Shown in pieces: positions 4,921-6,806 of a DNA stretch of 6,806 nt. Location: positions 1 through 6,806 of the forward strand of contig DCFT01000202.1 in assembly GCA_002319885.1 (NCBI GenBank), written 5' to 3'. The translations under genes and the position numbers were made by a program. Origin of the DNA: Bacteroidales bacterium UBA1797 (GTDB taxonomy: Bacteria > Bacteroidota > Bacteroidia > Bacteroidales > VadinHA17). How positions within the stretch are numbered: position 1 is the stretch's first letter; each line of letters begins with the position of its first letter. The notes below the pieces were generated by a model. That model saw only the letters and a list, made by a program, of their open reading frames with translations, was not told where the DNA came from and searched no databases.

Positions 4921-4928
4921 TATATTTG
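4921..4928 (+). promoter_or_regulatory. -7 box for the Wzi-like gene
   Basis: TATATTTG is an exact match to TAnnTTTG, 17 nt before the ATG at 4946. There is no clear TTG about 19 nt upstream, so the -33 element is weak or replaced by an activator. The predicted leader is only about 10-13 nt. Confidence 0.45.
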
Positions 4929-4945
4929 CTATCAAATAATCTGCG

Positions 4946-6598
4946 ATGCCTGACTTAAGAAAAAAAATCTTCCTGTTTTTTCTTTTCAATTTTATGGTAT
5001 TGAATATAAACCTCTTTAGCCAGGAGGTCCCGCAATCTGTCAGCAATACCGGTATCTATGACTTCCTCGATGAACTTGCAAACAGCCATATCATAAGTAT
5101 CAACTCAGCAATAAAACCATACTCACGTCTGTATATCGCAAAACGTCTTGAGGAAGCGGAAGCAAAAAAAGACGAGCTCAACAACAGGCAACGGAAAGAA
5201 CTCAGCTTCTATCTTCTCGACTTTGGCAAGGAGCTGGGAGATAAATGGCACAATAGCGCAAAGGCTCAATGGCTAGCCGGCACAAAGACACAAAGGAGTA
5301 ACGGACCTCAGAAACGTTTTGACCTCTTCTATTATCACGATTCTCTTTTTTCACTTACAATAAACCCTATTGTAGGGGGAGAGCTCTTCGATAACTCTTC
5401 AGGAAAAGCGGTTTATGCACGAAACGGCGCAGAGGCCCGCGGCTATGCCGGGAAATGGGGATTCTACGCCTCGCTGAGGGATAATCACGAGAAACCACTC
5501 CTGGGACTGCCTCAGTATCTTACTCAGAGAGTAAACGGGCACATCAAGAATGGAAACGACTGGAGCGAGATGCAGGGTGGTGTGACATATTCGTGGAAAT
5601 GGGGAAATGCGGGTCTCGTAAAAGATAATATGCAATGGGGGAATAACTATCACGGCGCCAATATCTTCGGTGGAAACAATCCTACTTTTGTACAGTTACG
5701 ACTGCATATCTCTCCTGTTAAATGGTTTGATTTCAATTATTTCCACGGATGGCTGAACTCAATGGTGGTCGACAGCGCGGCGTCGTACTGGGTGACCAAC
5801 AGCTACGGAACCAAATACCGAGAGGTATATCATAAGAAGTTCATTGCTGCCAACATGTTCACCTTCACTCCTTTCAGATATCTGAATTTCTCTGTCGGCA
5901 ACAGCATCGTTTACGATAATGACAATGCTAATCCGGCATACCTGATACCGCTCTTCTTCTATAAATCGGTCGACCATTCCCTCACCTCGGGAATTGACAA
6001 TATGAATTCGCAGCTGTTCTTCGATATCAGCTCACGACAGATAAAGAATCTTCATCTTTATGCTACATGGTTTATAGATGAAATGTCGTACGCCCGGTTC
6101 ACAAAAAAAGATCAGTGGAACTTCTTCAGCTATAAAGCCGGCTTCAGACTCGATAATCTCCCCTTTCACAATCTTTCTCTGACAACTGAGTTCACATATA
6201 CCTATCCTCTTGCATTCCAGCATTATGTGCCCACTCTTACGTACCAGAATGCCGGTTATAACCTGGGATATTACCTGAGGGATAACTCAAGGGAATGGTA
6301 CGTTGCCCTGGATTACCATCCTTTAAGGACACTTGATATTAACCTGTCATATATCGATGCTATACGCGGACCAGACTATACGGAACTCGGAGTGGATCGC
6401 CTTGGAAATCCTCCGCTTGCATTTGTGCAATGGCATAACACCAGCTACGGGCTCAGGGCTTCCTACCAGGTTATTAACGACCTCTATACCTGGGTTGAAT
6501 TGACATCAAGTAATATCAGTGGCGATGCCAGGTGGAGTCCGGAGTATTTTTTCGGGAAGAAGAATACTGTGAATGTGGGGGTTAGTTACGGATTTTAA
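4946..6598 (+). CDS. Wzi-family capsule assembly outer-membrane protein
   Basis: This 550-residue protein fits the Bacteroidota branch of the capsule assembly Wzi family. A signal peptide covers about residues 1-26 (RKK, then a Phe/Leu-rich core, with likely cleavage near LFSQE). The mature N terminus, IYDFLDELANSHIISINSAIKPYSR followed by NNRQRKELSFYLLDF, is the periplasmic helical segment typical of the family. The remainder alternates aromatic-ended strands and turns as in a large outer-membrane barrel. Conserved-looking stretches are LVKDNMQWGNNYHGANIFGGNNPTF (from about 224) and LNFSVGNSIVYDNDNANPAYLIPLFFYK. The protein ends in VGVSYGF, with the terminal phenylalanine typical of BAM substrates. 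In Enterobacteriaceae, Wzi is an 18-stranded lectin-like barrel that helps attach capsule to the surface; the same role here is inferred. The divergent UpxY-like antiterminator supports a capsule or exopolysaccharide context, although no polysaccharide enzymes are visible. Confidence 0.85.
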   Translation: MPDLRKKIFLFFLFNFMVLNINLFSQEVPQSVSNTGIYDFLDELANSHIISINSAIKPYSRLYIAKRLEEAEAKKDELNNRQRKELSFYLLDFGKELGDKWHNSAKAQWLAGTKTQRSNGPQKRFDLFYYHDSLFSLTINPIVGGELFDNSSGKAVYARNGAEARGYAGKWGFYASLRDNHEKPLLGLPQYLTQRVNGHIKNGNDWSEMQGGVTYSWKWGNAGLVKDNMQWGNNYHGANIFGGNNPTFVQLRLHISPVKWFDFNYFHGWLNSMVVDSAASYWVTNSYGTKYREVYHKKFIAANMFTFTPFRYLNFSVGNSIVYDNDNANPAYLIPLFFYKSVDHSLTSGIDNMNSQLFFDISSRQIKNLHLYATWFIDEMSYARFTKKDQWNFFSYKAGFRLDNLPFHNLSLTTEFTYTYPLAFQHYVPTLTYQNAGYNLGYYLRDNSREWYVALDYHPLRTLDINLSYIDAIRGPDYTELGVDRLGNPPLAFVQWHNTSYGLRASYQVINDLYTWVELTSSNISGDARWSPEYFFGKKNTVNVGVSYGF

Positions 6599-6610
6599 GA
6601 TCCATATCCT

Positions 6611-6666
6611 CCCCTGCCCCATATATTGCCCCCTGAATTACCCACTTGCCCATATATTGCCCCCCT
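6611..6666. repeat. C-rich direct repeats with ATATATTG cores
   Basis: CCCATATATTGCCCCC occurs at 6618-6633 and again at 6649-6664, 31 bp apart, within a run of six C-tracts (6611-6614, 6617-6620, 6629-6633, 6641-6643, 6649-6651, 6660-6665). The minus strand therefore has closely spaced G-tracts that could form a G-quadruplex. It starts only 12 nt after the Wzi-like stop. No gene is visible in 6599-6806. Confidence 0.55.
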
Positions 6667-6684
6667 GACCCTCTACCTCGCTCT

Positions 6685-6747
6685 GCCGCCTTCGTCGGCC
6701 ATAGGTCGACTTCAGCGACCGAAGGCCGGAGCGGCTACGCGAAGGCG
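6685..6747. repeat. GC-rich nested hairpin
   Basis: GGTCG (6704-6708) pairs with CGACC (6716-6720) around a 7-nt loop, and CGGCC (6696-6700) pairs with GGCCG (6724-6728). Outside these, either GCCGC/GCGGC (6685-6689/6731-6735) or CGCCTTCG/CGAAGGCG (6687-6694/6740-6747) can close the structure, giving two alternative folds. A CCCCCCT at 6660-6666 and AGGGGGG at 6752-6758 could form an outermost clamp. It could end transcription of the Wzi-like gene, but no T-tract follows and a dispersed repeat is equally likely. Confidence 0.55.
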
Positions 6748-6784
6748 AAGAAGGGGGGTGAATTACTGGATTTGCCGAGCAGTG

Positions 6785-6806
6785 CCCCCCTGCCCCCCTA
6801 AAGGGG
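6785..6806. repeat. C6 tracts and CCCCTAAAGGGG palindrome cut by the window end
   Basis: Two C6 tracts (6785-6790, 6793-6798) are followed by TAAA and GGGG at the right edge, forming the palindrome-like CCCCTAAAGGGG. The GGGG run may continue past the window. This appears to continue the C-rich repeat family seen from 6611. Confidence 0.45.

Noticed and set aside
5399..6223. Minus-strand open frames opposite the Wzi-like gene
   Set aside because: They are shadows of the coding frame, with no domain or promoter.
6685..6747. Integron attC site
   Set aside because: The hairpin lacks recognisable paired core sites (GTTRRRY/RYYYAAC), and no integrase or cassette structure is visible.

Overview
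The window looks like a chromosomal stretch from a member of the Bacteroidota, probably an uncultured Bacteroidales/Marinilabiliales-like genome. The evidence is AT-rich intergenic DNA, no Shine-Dalgarno sequences, several boxes matching the Bacteroidota -7 promoter consensus TAnnTTTG, and protein families typical of that phylum: an UpxY-like NusG paralogue, a Wzi-like capsule protein and an AAA_14/DUF4143 ATPase. I infer the phylum from these features; no marker gene is present.

Layout: (1) 1-322 has no convincing gene but carries a pair of small hairpins. (2) 323-787 (+) encodes a single-domain HUH/Y1 transposase of the IS200/RAYT type. A mirrored pair of the same hairpins lies just after it, so gene plus hairpins look like a REP-type mobile unit (181-862). 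(3) 1024-2181 (+) encodes a full-length AAA_14/DUF4143 ATPase. It is followed at 2273-2596 (+) by an orphan winged-helix tail of a different ATPase, most likely a gene remnant. GGCGTGA heptamer repeats touch the ends of both ORFs. (4) 2788-3525 (+) encodes a secreted outer-membrane beta-barrel protein. (5) 3526-4047 is a convergent intergenic region filled with inverted repeats; its short ORFs are probably not genes. (6) 4048-4599 (-) encodes a NusG/RfaH-like antiterminator of the UpxY type. (7) 4600-4945 is a divergent promoter region containing a symmetric element of eight CACAAAG/CTTTGTG boxes around a GATAGCTATC palindrome. (8) 4946-6598 (+) encodes a Wzi-family outer-membrane protein. (9) 6599-6806 is C-rich repeat and hairpin DNA.

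How the parts fit: the antiterminator and the Wzi-like protein are both typical of capsule or exopolysaccharide loci and are divergently transcribed. This suggests the right half is the edge of a surface-polysaccharide region, although no glycosyltransferase or flippase is visible. The left half is accessory DNA: a RAYT-like unit, a standalone ATPase and an ATPase fragment. The most unusual content is noncoding. At least six kinds of palindromic or short tandem repeat are packed into the intergenic regions, and two of them (the TAC-loop hairpins and the TCCCGATAGCTATCGGGA palindrome) recur at separate places in the window.
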